A DNA stretch of 64,000 nt, from positions 34,435,121 through 34,499,120 of the forward strand of contig OY744616.1 of assembly GCA_963556255.1 (NCBI GenBank), given 5' to 3'. Source of the stretch: Allolobophora icterica. Lineage: Eukaryota > Annelida > Clitellata > Crassiclitellata > Lumbricidae. Shown one piece after another: positions 22,293 through 32,341 of this stretch; the stretch's first letter is position 1, and each line of letters opens with the position of its first letter. A program made the translations under genes and the position numbers. The notes under the pieces are model-generated. The model did not search any database, was not told the origin of the DNA, and was given only the letters and a program-made list of their open reading frames with translations.

Positions 22293-24290
22293 AGATTCTC
22301 TCACACCCTGCAAAACCTCGATAATCCTGCCACGGTAGAATGCTTTGCTCAGTTAAGGCTAACCATTGTTTTATGCTTACTCATGCATGCTATGCTAACT
22401 ACCTATACACTTAATGCTATATTTGAGCTACGTGTACGCTACAGTTATGCTACATTCAAATTAGTTGACCGAAAGTTCCAGCGACAGCGCTAATCCTTCC
22501 AACAATAGATGTTAAAACAAACATTGCGTTCAGACCGAGATACTGGTCCCCTGTTATGACCAGTGTCACCAGCAAGGTGGGCAGACTAAAATGATGAAAA
22601 TCTGAGCATATGTCACAAGCTGCAACCGTTATACTTAAATCGTATCTTTCACAACAGAACTTTAAAGAGATCTGACACAAAATTACATAAAGAGAGCAAC
22701 ATCATGGTCCCATATGGTGGAATGGACTGAGCTTAAGAATCGCCAAAAAACCGATGGCTGTTCAAAAAGTAGCAAAAACAGTAACCATAGCAACTTCGGC
22801 TTCTACGGCAACACTGATCCGCAGGGCTACTAGTACCGTTACAGCAAATCGTCTCAGTCCAGATACAGATAATCTCGCATACGTTCATCAAAATCTCCTT
22901 CGATAAACACGACACCACTTGAACGTGATAGCAGGAAAATGAAGAAATTCATACGTCATTAGTGTTTACATTCTGAAGACTCAGTGGCCCCTAATTTACA
23001 TCAAAACAAATCATCATAAATCCTACAACAATAAAACCTCATGGAAAGTGTCAGCTCAAGCTCTCTTTCAATACATCTGCTCAAGAGGAGTCACATGGAT
23101 ACACTGCTCAGTTTAGTTATAAATTGCTTTTGATCTGTCATGCTTTACAAAGCCAAACAATGCAAGGAACTGCAATAAAAACTGACAGAATTATCCCCAT
23201 ATTACATGGTAAGCAAGGTCTCTGTTGTGCCTGCCACAGTTATTTCGATTTTCCAGACATACATTCCGACACAAAAGCAAGCAACTTCAATTCCCTGTCG
23301 CTAAGTTTAATACTTATCATGCATAAATAAGCCAATAAATTAACAAAGAGAAAAAACCATTCAGTTAATTTTGATTTGATACCTGTCAGAAAATCTCTAC
23401 AGAAATTATTACTTAAATAACTGGTAGCTAAAATAACTATGTACTTTCTAAATAAGAAACACAAGAAAATAAGCATGCACAATTCTAGGTCAGCTTTTAC
23501 AACATAAACAAAATCGCTTTTGATCTATACAAGTAGCTTAAGCTAAACTAATCATCTTAAAATAATCTCACATTTACACATCAGCCTTAGCAAATCAAAT
23601 GACAATGTACGATTCGGATCTCATAATTTACGAAAGAGTAGGAAAGCAAAGTCCAACAATTCAGCTTAACATCATGTAATAAGAGATAGTCGCGTAATAA
23701 GAGATAGTCAGGAACAGAATGAATGTGATACAAAATGACTCCTGTTCAATCCCTGCTATGGTTCATGCCATCAAAGGATAACCAAGGCATCATGGTAATA
23801 CCATAAGATCATGAATTGAGACCTTGTTGATCCCAGTGCTACCCATAATTTGAAATTCAGACACAGAAGGAAATAAGCTGGTAATTCTGCAGAAACTGCA
23901 AACATCCAATCTCTCAGGTACTAATTCTGCAGCAACCTAAACGAATAAACTACAGAAGATGAAGAACATGCACATACACACACAAAACTATACAGAATTC
24001 AAGACGTTAGTTATATATAAATATCATTACTACATTTAGCAACAAGAACATATATTACTAGAGATAATACGGCAACATGCTAAACCATCCTGCAGTTTTG
24101 CCTCTGTCTTTCTCAACCCTCTGCATTCATCTCAATTCACATTTGTTCATCATGTTTTGATGCTTTGATGATTATTTTTGCACATAATGTCCACACTTTT
24201 CTTTCAATCACACCAACTGCAATGCATTATAAAGAATAACATCGTACATGACCAGTAGGGATCAACAATTAATAACATACTACATTACAT

Positions 24291-24297
24291 TGAGGTA
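24291..24297 (-). promoter_or_regulatory. Candidate let-7 seed match (7mer-A1)
   Basis: Reads TACCTCA on the hunchback strand, 1.76 kb after the stop. Depends on use of a distal polyadenylation site. Confidence 0.25.
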
Positions 24298-25004
24298 AAC
24301 AACTACATTACTACTCTCGGCAAATACACTACCAAGAAACAACAAACTGCATTAACACGAGGTACATCATGACACTGTTAATCTCTACGCCTCTCTCAAC
24401 ACGTTAAATTACCAGACAGCACGCAACCATTCCCAGTAGGAATTTTCTGCTAGGTAGACATGTTACAGAAGAACTTGACAACATGTTACAATACCCACAC
24501 ATGTGCTACGTTCTGCAGAAAACATATCCTAACACTCTCAAAACCAGCACCAAAACATTATGACATCCGCATCTATACCTACTTCAACACGACATATCCT
24601 AACAATCTTGGCTTGCTACAGAAGACAGGGCTAACATGTTACACCTTTGGTTCCATCATCATCATCATCGTCATCGTCATCATCATCCTTCACACGCTAA
24701 CCAATCGTGTTTGATAAGTTAAGCAACACACACAGACACAACGAAACTGGGTAAGAAATCGTTGCTCGTGCTACGCGCCATTGAACTAGATCAGTGTAAA
24801 CACAAGACTAAACACATCGATGATATGATGGAAGAAGAATTTTCCAACAGCAACACAGGTACTTTACGGACGCTATGATATAAATTACTATGACATAAAG
24901 GTACACAATGAACATCAATAAAAGCAGCAAATAAACAGTGAATAAGACAAGCAAATATTGCATTCAACAATTTAAACAGACACATAAACACATATATAAA
25001 TACA

Positions 25005-25012
25005 TATATACA
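25005..25012 (-). promoter_or_regulatory. Candidate Pumilio (PUF) site
   Basis: TGTATATA on the hunchback strand matches the UGUANAUA consensus. It lies in an A+T-rich microsatellite-like stretch, so chance is a real alternative. Confidence 0.2.
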
Positions 25013-25259
25013 TATATTTATATAATCATTATTTGGTTTGTATATATCAACTTTAAAAAATCCATATATAATACTGGTATGCATTCACGCACACATACAC
25101 ATTCGTATCAAAACCTGGAAAAATTCCTCACTTTCAAAATCATTCTTCTTTAGAAGATTTTGATTTTGAAAACTTAAAGTGCAAAACTGACTTTTAGCAT
25201 TATGCTCGCTTTGTAAGAAAATGTGTCATGTATTCAATTGCGTATATATTTGTCAATTA

Positions 25260-25267
25260 TATCTACA
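25260..25267 (-). promoter_or_regulatory. Candidate Pumilio (PUF) site
   Basis: TGTAGATA on the hunchback strand matches UGUANAUA, 790 bp after the stop and just past the first AATAAA. Confidence 0.25.
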
Positions 25268-25434
25268 GAACACATTTATACACTTGATATTATTATCTTT
25301 ACATGTATATATGCTCAATAAATACTTAAATTTCCACACACTTTCAAAATATCCTGTTGACAATGAACGTAAGCACAAGCACAAGATTCACAGCACATTC
25401 AAATAATACATTGTCAAGCACGATCAACAACAAC

Positions 25435-25440
25435 TTTATT
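25435..25440 (-). terminator. hb: Candidate hunchback polyadenylation signal
   Basis: TTTATT on the plus strand is AATAAA on the hunchback strand. It is the first perfect hexamer after the stop, giving a minimal 3' UTR of about 640 nt that includes the 31-bp repeats and the let-7 8mer. Confidence 0.45.
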
Positions 25441-25738
25441 TACGATACAAATTCTTGAAGGATGAGCCATCCGTGCGGATGTTGGCTCCGACTGATATGA
25501 GCAGCACGACTCAACAGGAACAAATCTTAAGAACAGCCCACGAGGGCATAGATCATGGAATTTACGCATTCACAGTCCTTTGGATAGATAATAATCGACT
25601 TGACAGACATGACTCAATTCTTTCAACACTGTGACGGTCAGTTTTATGCTAAACGTTAAAGCTTGCCACACGTCGGAAAGCAAATTCAAATGAGTTATGG
25701 AAGCACAACATACACCAACAAAACACGACAATTGTACA

Positions 25739-25746
25739 TGAGGTAG
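25739..25746 (-). promoter_or_regulatory. let-7 seed match, 8mer, in hunchback 3' UTR
   Basis: Plus strand reads TGAGGTAG, so the hunchback transcript reads CUACCUCA, an 8mer site for let-7. It lies 311 nt after the stop codon, inside even the shortest predicted 3' UTR. Confidence 0.5.
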
Positions 25747-25949
25747 TCTAGAGCTTGGCTAAGTCACAATCTAACACTCTTTTTAACATATCTCTGATAT
25801 TCCCACCAACCAACACAACTGGTGGCAGTATTTCTGGAATAGTCTGCACTGCAGATGAAACATTTCGGGCGCGTTAAACGTTCGCACCCGACCCGCGAAC
25901 AACTGTGGCAATGTCAGACCCGGCTTACATCTACCTTTCAGTGAGGCAG

Positions 25950-26042
25950 ACTTTCACATCAGCCTGACTTTAGTCATGTAACTTTCACATCAGCCTGACT
26001 TTAGTCGTGTAACTTTCACATCAGCCTGACTTTAGTCTGACT
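25950..26042. repeat. 31-bp tandem repeat, three copies
   Basis: ACTTTCACATCAGCCTGACT repeats start at 25950, 25981 and 26012 with almost no divergence, followed by a half unit. The array begins about 15 nt after the hunchback stop codon, so it is transcribed as 3' UTR. Confidence 0.9.
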
Positions 26043-26057
26043 TTAGGCTGGGGTCTG

Positions 26058-27827
26058 TCACTCGTGAGCGACGCGTGCTATGTGCACAAAGAAGCCAACA
26101 GGATCCTCTGCCCTGTGTCCACACATGTTGCACTGGAACGGATCGTTGTATCCGTGGTATCCCATGTGCAGCGAATACGTTACAATGTCTCGGAAACCCA
26201 TGCCGCAGTGCTGGCACATGTTGTATTCCTTGCCTGGAGTCTCTCTGACTATTTTCTCTGAATGAGAAACGCGCCTGGTGAAGCCGTCTGACCCTTTGCT
26301 GACCGAATCGCTACAGCTGAGGCTGTCGCTCACTGGCTCCTGATCAGATGCATTGCCATTCTTTGTGTTACGCTCAACTTGTCTGGCATCACCACGGGGA
26401 GGGTCTCCTTCAACAGCATCTGAAGGTCGGGGTGACTCCTTTCTCCAATCCCAAGAGCTGTTGTCGACCTCGTTGTTCCCGTTCGGCCCTTCGTGCCCTG
26501 GTTGGCAGTCACTGTCGAAGGAAGACGCCTCGGAACCTTCCACACGACACTCCTCCTCTTCCCAGTTGTCCTGCAGCGTCAGGCTGATCATGTCAAGCTT
26601 GCACGCTTTGCCCTTGCGCGACCGTTTGCGAGAAGCAGCAGCCGAGCCTTTGGCCGTTGACGGAGAGATGTTATTGTGCAAATCATCTGGTTCGCTTGCA
26701 CCGATTTTTACGGCCGGTTTTATAGCATCTTCTGAATATTTTGCCGACAGATCCAGAGGGCATTCAGTGCTCTCAGTCGCAGAATTACTTCTCTTTACAT
26801 CTTGTGGATTAAGCAGGGAGCCTGGCTTGGCATGATCCGTGGAAAATCGGGAGGTAGTCACTTCTTCTGAGATCCTTGGCTTGGTATATGACATGGAGTA
26901 ATAGTTTGCAGCCTCATCAGATAGATTCATTTCGTTCAATCGTTTGGACTGGTAGCAGTCTGGTTCCGTGGCAGCCGAGGCTTCGTACACGGGAGACCGG
27001 GCTTCCAGCTTCACACCGAAACTGTTGAGCTTTTCGACATGCTCCTTCTTCACGTGCTGAGCCAGAAGATGGGGGGAGCTGAATGATGCATGGCAGAAGC
27101 TGCACTGAATGGGAAGAGGGGCCACACCAGGCATTCTGTCCATAGCATAGTACGAACTGCCGAGAGGGGGCATCATAGTGCTCGACAACTGGCTAAGCAG
27201 ACTCAGAGGGTAGGCAAGCGACTGAGTGGGCAGGGGCATGCTCATCGGAGGTAGGCTGGTGGAAATCGCAACGCCGTTTAGAGGCTGACCGCTATGTGGC
27301 TGACTGCCCAGCGATGGCACCCACGAATAATCATTTCCCTGAGAGAATGGCATCACAGGAGCAGCGCTGGTCGGGAAAACTGGCATCAGAGCCGGCGGGC
27401 TGACCGACTTGGATGGCTGTCTAACCTTGCGTGGGCCTCGCGGGCCTCGAGGGGGTCCACGCTTTGACATGAGCTCAAAGTTGCCGGAACCATCCTTTGG
27501 CAAGCTGCCATCTGGGTTAAGAACAACAGCAGGTACGTGCTTCTTGTTGATGAGATGTAGCTTCAGCGAGTGGCTGTATTTGGTCGCGTATTTGCAACTC
27601 GCACAGCGGAACTGGTAGATGTTTGTGTGTGACTTCATGTGACTGTTGAGCATGGACTTGTTGACGCACGAATAGTTGCATTTGGTGCATTTGAATGGTT
27701 TCAGGCCCTTGTGGTTTCGAAGGTGATACTCGAGGTGGTGCTTGAACTCCGTGACAAAGCTACAGAACTGACACTTGAGCTGCTTTTCCACCTTTATGTG
27801 AACCTTGTTATGACTCCAGTGCTCCTC
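26058..27827 (-). CDS. hb: hunchback exon 3: fingers 3-9
   Basis: Acceptor ag at 27829-27828. The first codons [10 protein letters not shown] complete finger 3, giving C-X2-C-X12-H-X3-H with Cys388 and Cys391 in exon 2. Then follow the DNA-binding fingers, a Pro/Ser/Met-rich linker, finger 7, PLDLS, the basic box, an acidic Ser-rich stretch and the two C-terminal fingers. Stop TGA at 26060-26058. Confidence 0.95.
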   Translation of the reverse strand, partial: EEHWSHNKVHIKVEKQLKCQFCSFVTEFKHHLEYHLRNHKGLKPFKCTKCNYSCVNKSMLNSHMKSHTNIYQFRCASCKYATKYSHSLKLHLINKKHVPAVVLNPDGSLPKDGSGNFELMSKRGPPRGPRGPRKVRQPSKSVSPPALMPVFPTSAAPVMPFSQGNDYSWVPSLGSQPHSGQPLNGVAISTSLPPMSMPLPTQSLAYPLSLLSQLSSTMMPPLGSSYYAMDRMPGVAPLPIQCSFCHASFSSPHLLAQHVKKEHVEKLNSFGVKLEARSPVYEASAATEPDCYQSKRLNEMNLSDEAANYYSMSYTKPRISEEVTTSRFSTDHAKPGSLLNPQDVKRSNSATESTECPLDLSAKYSEDAIKPAVKIGASEPDDLHNNISPSTAKGSAAASRKRSRKGKACKLDMISLTLQDNWEEEECRVEGSEASSFDSDCQPGHEGPNGNNEVDNSSWDWRKESPRPSDAVEGDPPRGDARQVERNTKNGNASDQEPVSDSLSCSDSVSKGSDGFTRRVSHSEKIVRETPGKEYNMCQHCGMGFRDIVTYSLHMGYHGYNDPFQCNMCGHRAEDPVGFFVHIARVAHE

Positions 27828-28597
27828 CTACAACATCAGCCGAGAAGCTATTAAAATCTGCATAATTGTCATCCAGGTCAAACACAACTCTCTGGGCAGG
27901 CTATCACCTACAGGCCAATTGCTATTATTCCTGGAAACTAAACATGACTAACAATGGACTCTGATTCAACACCATCAGTTTATGCCTAGAGCATGCGTTA
28001 ACTGTACTATAAAGGTTTTACAACCTGTGATGGCATGTGCGCATTTAATTTTAAATTTACACCGCACAGTTTAGATCTTCTCAAAGGTTCTCTCTGAACA
28101 GTTGTGTCACAAATCAATACACGTGCATCAAAAGATAAGCTTTAAATAGCCTAAGTTAGGTCAAGTGGAGTAGCAAACAAAACAATTAAAGCCAAAGTTA
28201 TCCTGAGCAGCAGTGTTTAAGAAACTGTCTTATCATCCAAATAAACAGGAAAACCAAGAAACTGTTTAAAGAAATAAATAATGTAAGTGCGAAACTCTCA
28301 CCCGTGAGTAGGAGATAAAGCCACACTGTCGACACTTGAAAGTCTTTGGTTCATTAGCTTTGCTCTGGTTGTGAGGGCTGCTTCCATCACGACTTGTTTC
28401 TGGGTTGATCGCCTGGTCCCCCTGTCCGTGGAATGTCTTCATGTGACGATCAAGACGGCCTTTGGTGCGAGAATGGTAGCCGCACTCCTGGCAGTAATAG
28501 TCGTAGTGACTTTTCAAGTGCATCTGGAACTCATCATCTGACCTAGCTGTCGCCAGAAAGCAATTTCAAATTATACACAACCCATAATGTCTTCTGT

Positions 28598-28670
<73 letters not shown>

Positions 28671-31600
28671 CGTGTGTGTGTGTGTGTACAAGTGTATGTA
28701 TGTACACATGCATGTCAAGGGTGTATTGTATGTACAATCAGACTGTATATAATGTATTTATCTGATTATTTTTATGTATTATGCATGTATGTACAATTGT
28801 AAATGTATGTATTTAACTGACCGTAATAGTAACTTAGTAACACCAAGGGGGCAATAGACTTGACAAATGACAGAGGACAATGGAGATCATAATTATATTC
28901 GTACCCATCGCCGCCAAATGGCTGGGGTCAGGAACTGATGGTGATGAATAGTAACTGTAACTGAACATTTATATAGCGCCATTTAAAAAGCAAACTAATC
29001 ACGGGTGTCCTCTGCACAAGCCTCTACGATGTTAAATGTCGTTTAAGAACTGAAGTTTTCTCATTTTGCAAAACAACTACACAGAAAACTAGAAGGGTCA
29101 CAGTGACAGACCGATGCACGGACATGGAGCTCAACCAATGGATTCCTGGCCGCAGTCGACAGACAGCAACATGTTCTGATAAGTTGTTTAGCAGATTTTA
29201 AGAAACTCTCAATGGTGATGAACAGACTATACGACATGTATAACTGTTACAGTAACTGCAAATGTATTTCATCATAATGAACAGATGTTCTTTCATCATG
29301 TCAACAATAAGCTCAGTTTTCGCTGATTCATCGCAAGAGAAGTGGTTTCACATTAAGCATGGACAACAATTCTCATTTTACCCAGTTTTGTTGTGTCTGC
29401 ACGCGCTGTTTAACTTGACCCGTTGCACAAGATTTGTTAGTACCACAGTACATGAAGGTAATGATGATGATGATGACAATGATGATGGAACTGAAGACCT
29501 AACGCGTTAACACTGTCTACATTTGCTACCTTTAGGTCCACTGTGATGAAGATAAAAATTACAATGCCATCGTCAGTGGTTCTGAGGACTTTGCCATTTA
29601 ACTCCCATTTTTATTGTTACTCAACATTTCATCGGCATCCGAAAGACTACCTCTTGAGAATAACCTTTCTATGGACCGCTTAATCAACGCAAAATCATTA
29701 AAAGATGGGGTTCGGTTTGGTTGTCGGTCGGGACTCATCCGTCGGGTAGCAACCCACCCCCCACACGGCTGACGACGGCATTGTAATTTTTATCTTCGTC
29801 ACAGTGGACCTAAAGGCCACAGTAAAGTAGGCCTGCGTGATATTTTAACAATAGCCGTGATTAATACAATATCATTACTTGACCCATCGAGTATCACAAA
29901 ACAGACTCGTGACACTTCAAGCTGTTTGCAGATGCTTAACCTGCGCTTGGAAATTTTCATCAGTACTTAGATTAGAACAAAAGCAGACAACGACTCATCA
30001 TCGCAACAAAAGAGGTCAAAGGTCATTAAATCAAATGTTTTCAGATAATTTGCTGAGGCAACAATTTTCCGGATGATTAACAGCCAGGTGTACCTGAGTA
30101 AGTTCCTTAACAGTCTGATGATGAAGTTCTGTGTAAGGTTGCAGTGAATCACAAGTGCGTATTACATTACAAATGAGTAATTTTCTCAACAGTGTGGTAT
30201 AAGGTTGCAGCGGATGACAGCTTTGACTCCTTGATGCAAAGCCGTTGGGGGGACATGTTTTGTGACACACCATGTAAGCCAGGACTCATCTAAAAAGGGA
30301 TAGTGCTGAAGAGCATAATGCGCTCCACTGCACTTCTTTTACGTTGCACAAACCAGTACGGCATGTTAAGTTAATACGCTAGAGGGATATAACACCACTT
30401 CGGTGTTAAGCAGTAAGGTGCATAAACTGGCAACACATAAATGGGCCATGCTGTATTTATTACTATACAACTGATTACATTGCTTTGCACTGCTTTAATA
30501 CATAGTTAAACCTTTGCAGACTGTGCCCAAGAAATGCCTCATAAAGTTGGAAAAATCAATATGCAAGGAAAAAGTCAGAAGGTCATTGAAAATGCATAAA
30601 AAATGCCTGAAATAGTTCTCCGCATAATTTTCACAGAGATATATAATAAGTTAGTAAAATGGTCTTAAGTTGTTACGTTTCTGGCTAAATAATTAATTTT
30701 GCATATAAAAATATAGTACTTTACATCAGATATCTATCTATAATTTAATATAAGACTTAAGAGCGATATTTTATAACTTTTTCACACAGGTTGTACACAT
30801 TAAAGTTTTACATCTTTTACTATTTGTGATAAAGAGCAGCAGTTTTATGACTCTGTTGGGTTTTCAGGCATGATCATATATTTATAATATATTATATAAC
30901 CCTAAATATTTATTATTTATTTGCTTATGTCACAGAACAGCTGCACAGTGAAAACAAAACGGAGTTTAAACTGCAACATTGGATTTGGACCACTGTGGAC
31001 CTAAACAGTCACAAATTTTCTCATTAGCTTATACAATAAAGGAGAAGTCATGGCTAGCATCGTAGGGTTCCACAGGGGTAAATTTATCAGTAATGTAAAA
31101 TTGAGACGTTTACCCATAAAAGAACAAGCATTGCCAGATGGTAAGTTTATAATGATACAAAAAACAAGATGCTTACCCATAAAAGAACAAGCATGGCACA
31201 CAAAGACTGACTGATCCGCACCGCCGTCAAATCCATTCAGCGCCATTCCGCCTTGACTCGGCTGCATCGATGGCTGTGGAAAAGTTGGCGCGTGTAGCAT
31301 TTCTTCACTGAATGGGCGTTTCTTTGGAAGTCCATTGAGAGGAAAAACTGGACCTGGAATAGCGCCGGAAGCTTTCTGGGGCGACATGGAAAATCTGTCA
31401 CTGCCATTCACAACTGCGTACTTCTGCAACATCGCAGCCAACGGGTTGTCTTCCAGTGAAGTCAACGAGGTTTGGAACTCCTTCATGGCATTGTTATCAA
31501 ATCTTGTGTCACAGTCTTGCTGGACGTCTGGATCGTAACCAACCTTGTGCATCTTTCGTAGTGGATTTAAGTAGTTCCGATATGGTGATGACTGCTGTTC

Positions 31601-32125
31601 TCTTTTTCCAAAGCCGGCCGAGCATTTAGCCTCAGAAGGAGTGCCAGTTCTTCCTTCAGTGCATGGAGATCTGGTAGCTGAGTAAGGTCTTGACTGCATA
31701 ACCAATTCTTTTGTATCGTCGGATCCATCAGAATGTATGCTATTTCCAGAATTGCCATCAGCATTATTAATCCCCTTTCGGTGACCCAGAGCACACCTCT
31801 GTTGGAAGTCAATGATTTCCGAGTCACTCAGTGGTCCTCCCTTGAATCCTTGGTCAGGCATCTTTCTTAAGAAGTTTTCAATCAGATTTTTAAAGTTGCC
31901 CTCCAGACTGCTACTACTTGAACCAAGTACCGCCCGAGATATAGCCTCCGCTTTCCTAGCCTGGTCGCCGTAGAAGCTGTTTCCGGCAGTCGGCTGCGGA
32001 GACAGGGATGGCATCGCCCCATCATGCTCGGGACTTGATTTTACAGACATTGTCTCTCCATTTTGCAGCTTATGAGTGGCACTGTCAGGCAACATTGGCG
32101 ATTCTATTTCATCTTCCATTTCCAC
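26058..32125 (-). CDS. hb: Hunchback zinc-finger transcription factor, complete CDS (3 exons)
   Basis: Exons (minus) 32125-31177, 28546-28302 and 27827-26058 join in frame (phase 1, then 0) to give 987 residues. Nine C2H2 fingers can be placed: 310-330, 335-356, 388-408, 417-437, 445-465, 473-495, 640-661, 936-956 and 964-986. Fingers 3-6 match the Hunchback DNA-binding block ([24 protein letters not shown], [14 protein letters not shown]), and the last two match the C-terminal dimerisation fingers shared with Ikaros. Other motifs: NPLAAMLQ (227-234, A-box-like), PLDLS (755-759, CtBP-type) and a basic box [13 protein letters not shown] (798-810). The role is nuclear DNA binding in embryonic patterning and neural timing in protostomes. 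Two introns interrupt fingers 1 and 3. The start ATG at 32125 has GAA before it and G after it, with an in-frame TGA five codons upstream. Confidence 0.95.
27336..27344 (-). promoter_or_regulatory. lin-4/miR-125 seed match within hunchback CDS
   Basis: Plus strand TCCCTGAGA equals the first nine bases of lin-4/miR-125, so the transcript carries the complementary 8mer. Two let-7 7mer-m8 matches also lie in the same exon (26851-26857 and 27248-27254). Coding-region sites are usually weaker. Confidence 0.25.
27828..28301 (-). other. hb: hunchback intron 2
   Basis: 474 bp, phase 0, between the two halves of finger 3. No repeats or ORFs noted. Confidence 0.85.
28302..28546 (-). CDS. hb: hunchback exon 2: fingers 1 (part), 2 and 3 (part)
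   Basis: Acceptor CAG before CTAGG; the first two bases complete Ala317, and [14 protein letters not shown] supplies the histidines of finger 1. Finger 2 is CQECGYHS...RHMKTFH. Ends ...[11 protein letters not shown] at a codon boundary, donor gtgaga at 28301. Using the alternative AG four bases further would break the frame. Confidence 0.93.
28599..28687. repeat. (GT)n microsatellite
   Basis: About 45 GT units with one TATGCG break, just upstream of the hunchback exon 2 acceptor (on that strand a CA repeat). Confidence 0.95.
29529..29816. mobile_element. Element with about 47-bp near-perfect terminal inverted repeats
   Basis: CCTTTAGGTCCACTGTGA...ATTACAATGCC...TCGTCAG at 29529-29576 is mirrored at 29770-29816 with two mismatches. 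Interior about 190 bp, non-coding. Inserted in hunchback intron 1. No clear target duplication; family unknown. Confidence 0.75.
31068..31194 (-). repeat. hb: 63-bp tandem duplication including the hunchback exon 1 splice donor
   Basis: The segment TGCTTGTTCTTTTATGGGTA occurs (minus strand) ending near 31174 and again 63 bp later, so donors lie at 31177/31176 (ATGG|gtaagc) and 31114/31113 (ATGG|gtaaac). The flanking intron-side sequence is also duplicated (both encode INLP when read through). 63 is a multiple of three, so the frame stays open. Confidence 0.85.
31177..32125 (-). CDS. hb: hunchback exon 1: N-terminal region and start of finger 1
   Basis: 949 bases from the start ATG, encoding a Ser/Pro/Asp-rich N-terminus with NPLAAMLQ at 227-234 and KKRPF at 268-272. 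It ends CHACSFM plus one base, donor gtaagc at 31176. The frame stays open past this donor to 31001, across a tandem copy of the splice site. Confidence 0.92.
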
Positions 32126-32269
32126 AACAGATCAGTAACAATTCAATTTCGCTCTGTAACACCCTTCTAATATCCTCTACAACAGAATTGCACCAGTCGT
32201 CTTAAATAAATACAGTTGGAAATCACACAGAATAATAGACAGAGCTGTGTAATGTTAGTTGTCATCATT

Positions 32270-32302
<33 letters not shown>

Positions 32303-32309
32303 GTCGTCG

Positions 32310-32341
<32 letters not shown>

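Larger units (their letters stand above)
20966..25434 (-). other. Low-repeat A+T-rich region, possible distal hunchback 3' UTR
   Basis: About 4.5 kb with almost no repeats and no coding signal, downstream of hunchback. TTTATT at 21305-21310 would be AATAAA on the minus strand. A 17-bp near-duplicate (AAGAGATAGTC) occurs at about 23680-23710, and a short CAT/CGT array at about 24655-24690. Whether transcripts extend this far is unknown. Confidence 0.35.
28547..31176 (-). other. hb: hunchback intron 1
   Basis: 2.6-kb intron with a GT/CA microsatellite (28599-28687), a 288-bp inverted-repeat element (29529-29816), a TTATATAGCGCC SINE/LINE-tail motif near 28970 and otherwise A+T-rich sequence. 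Donor duplicated (see 31068-31194). Confidence 0.8.

Noticed and set aside
26032..26058. Extension of hunchback beyond the TGA
   Set aside because: The second finger of the C-terminal pair is complete one residue before the stop, exactly as in the family.
26353..26835. 160-codon plus-strand ORF
   Set aside because: Antisense shadow of hunchback exon 3.
31001..31176. ORF extension beyond hunchback exon 1
   Set aside because: It runs past a good donor into a duplicated intron segment and would lose the finger 1 histidines. Treated as intron, reported as a finding.
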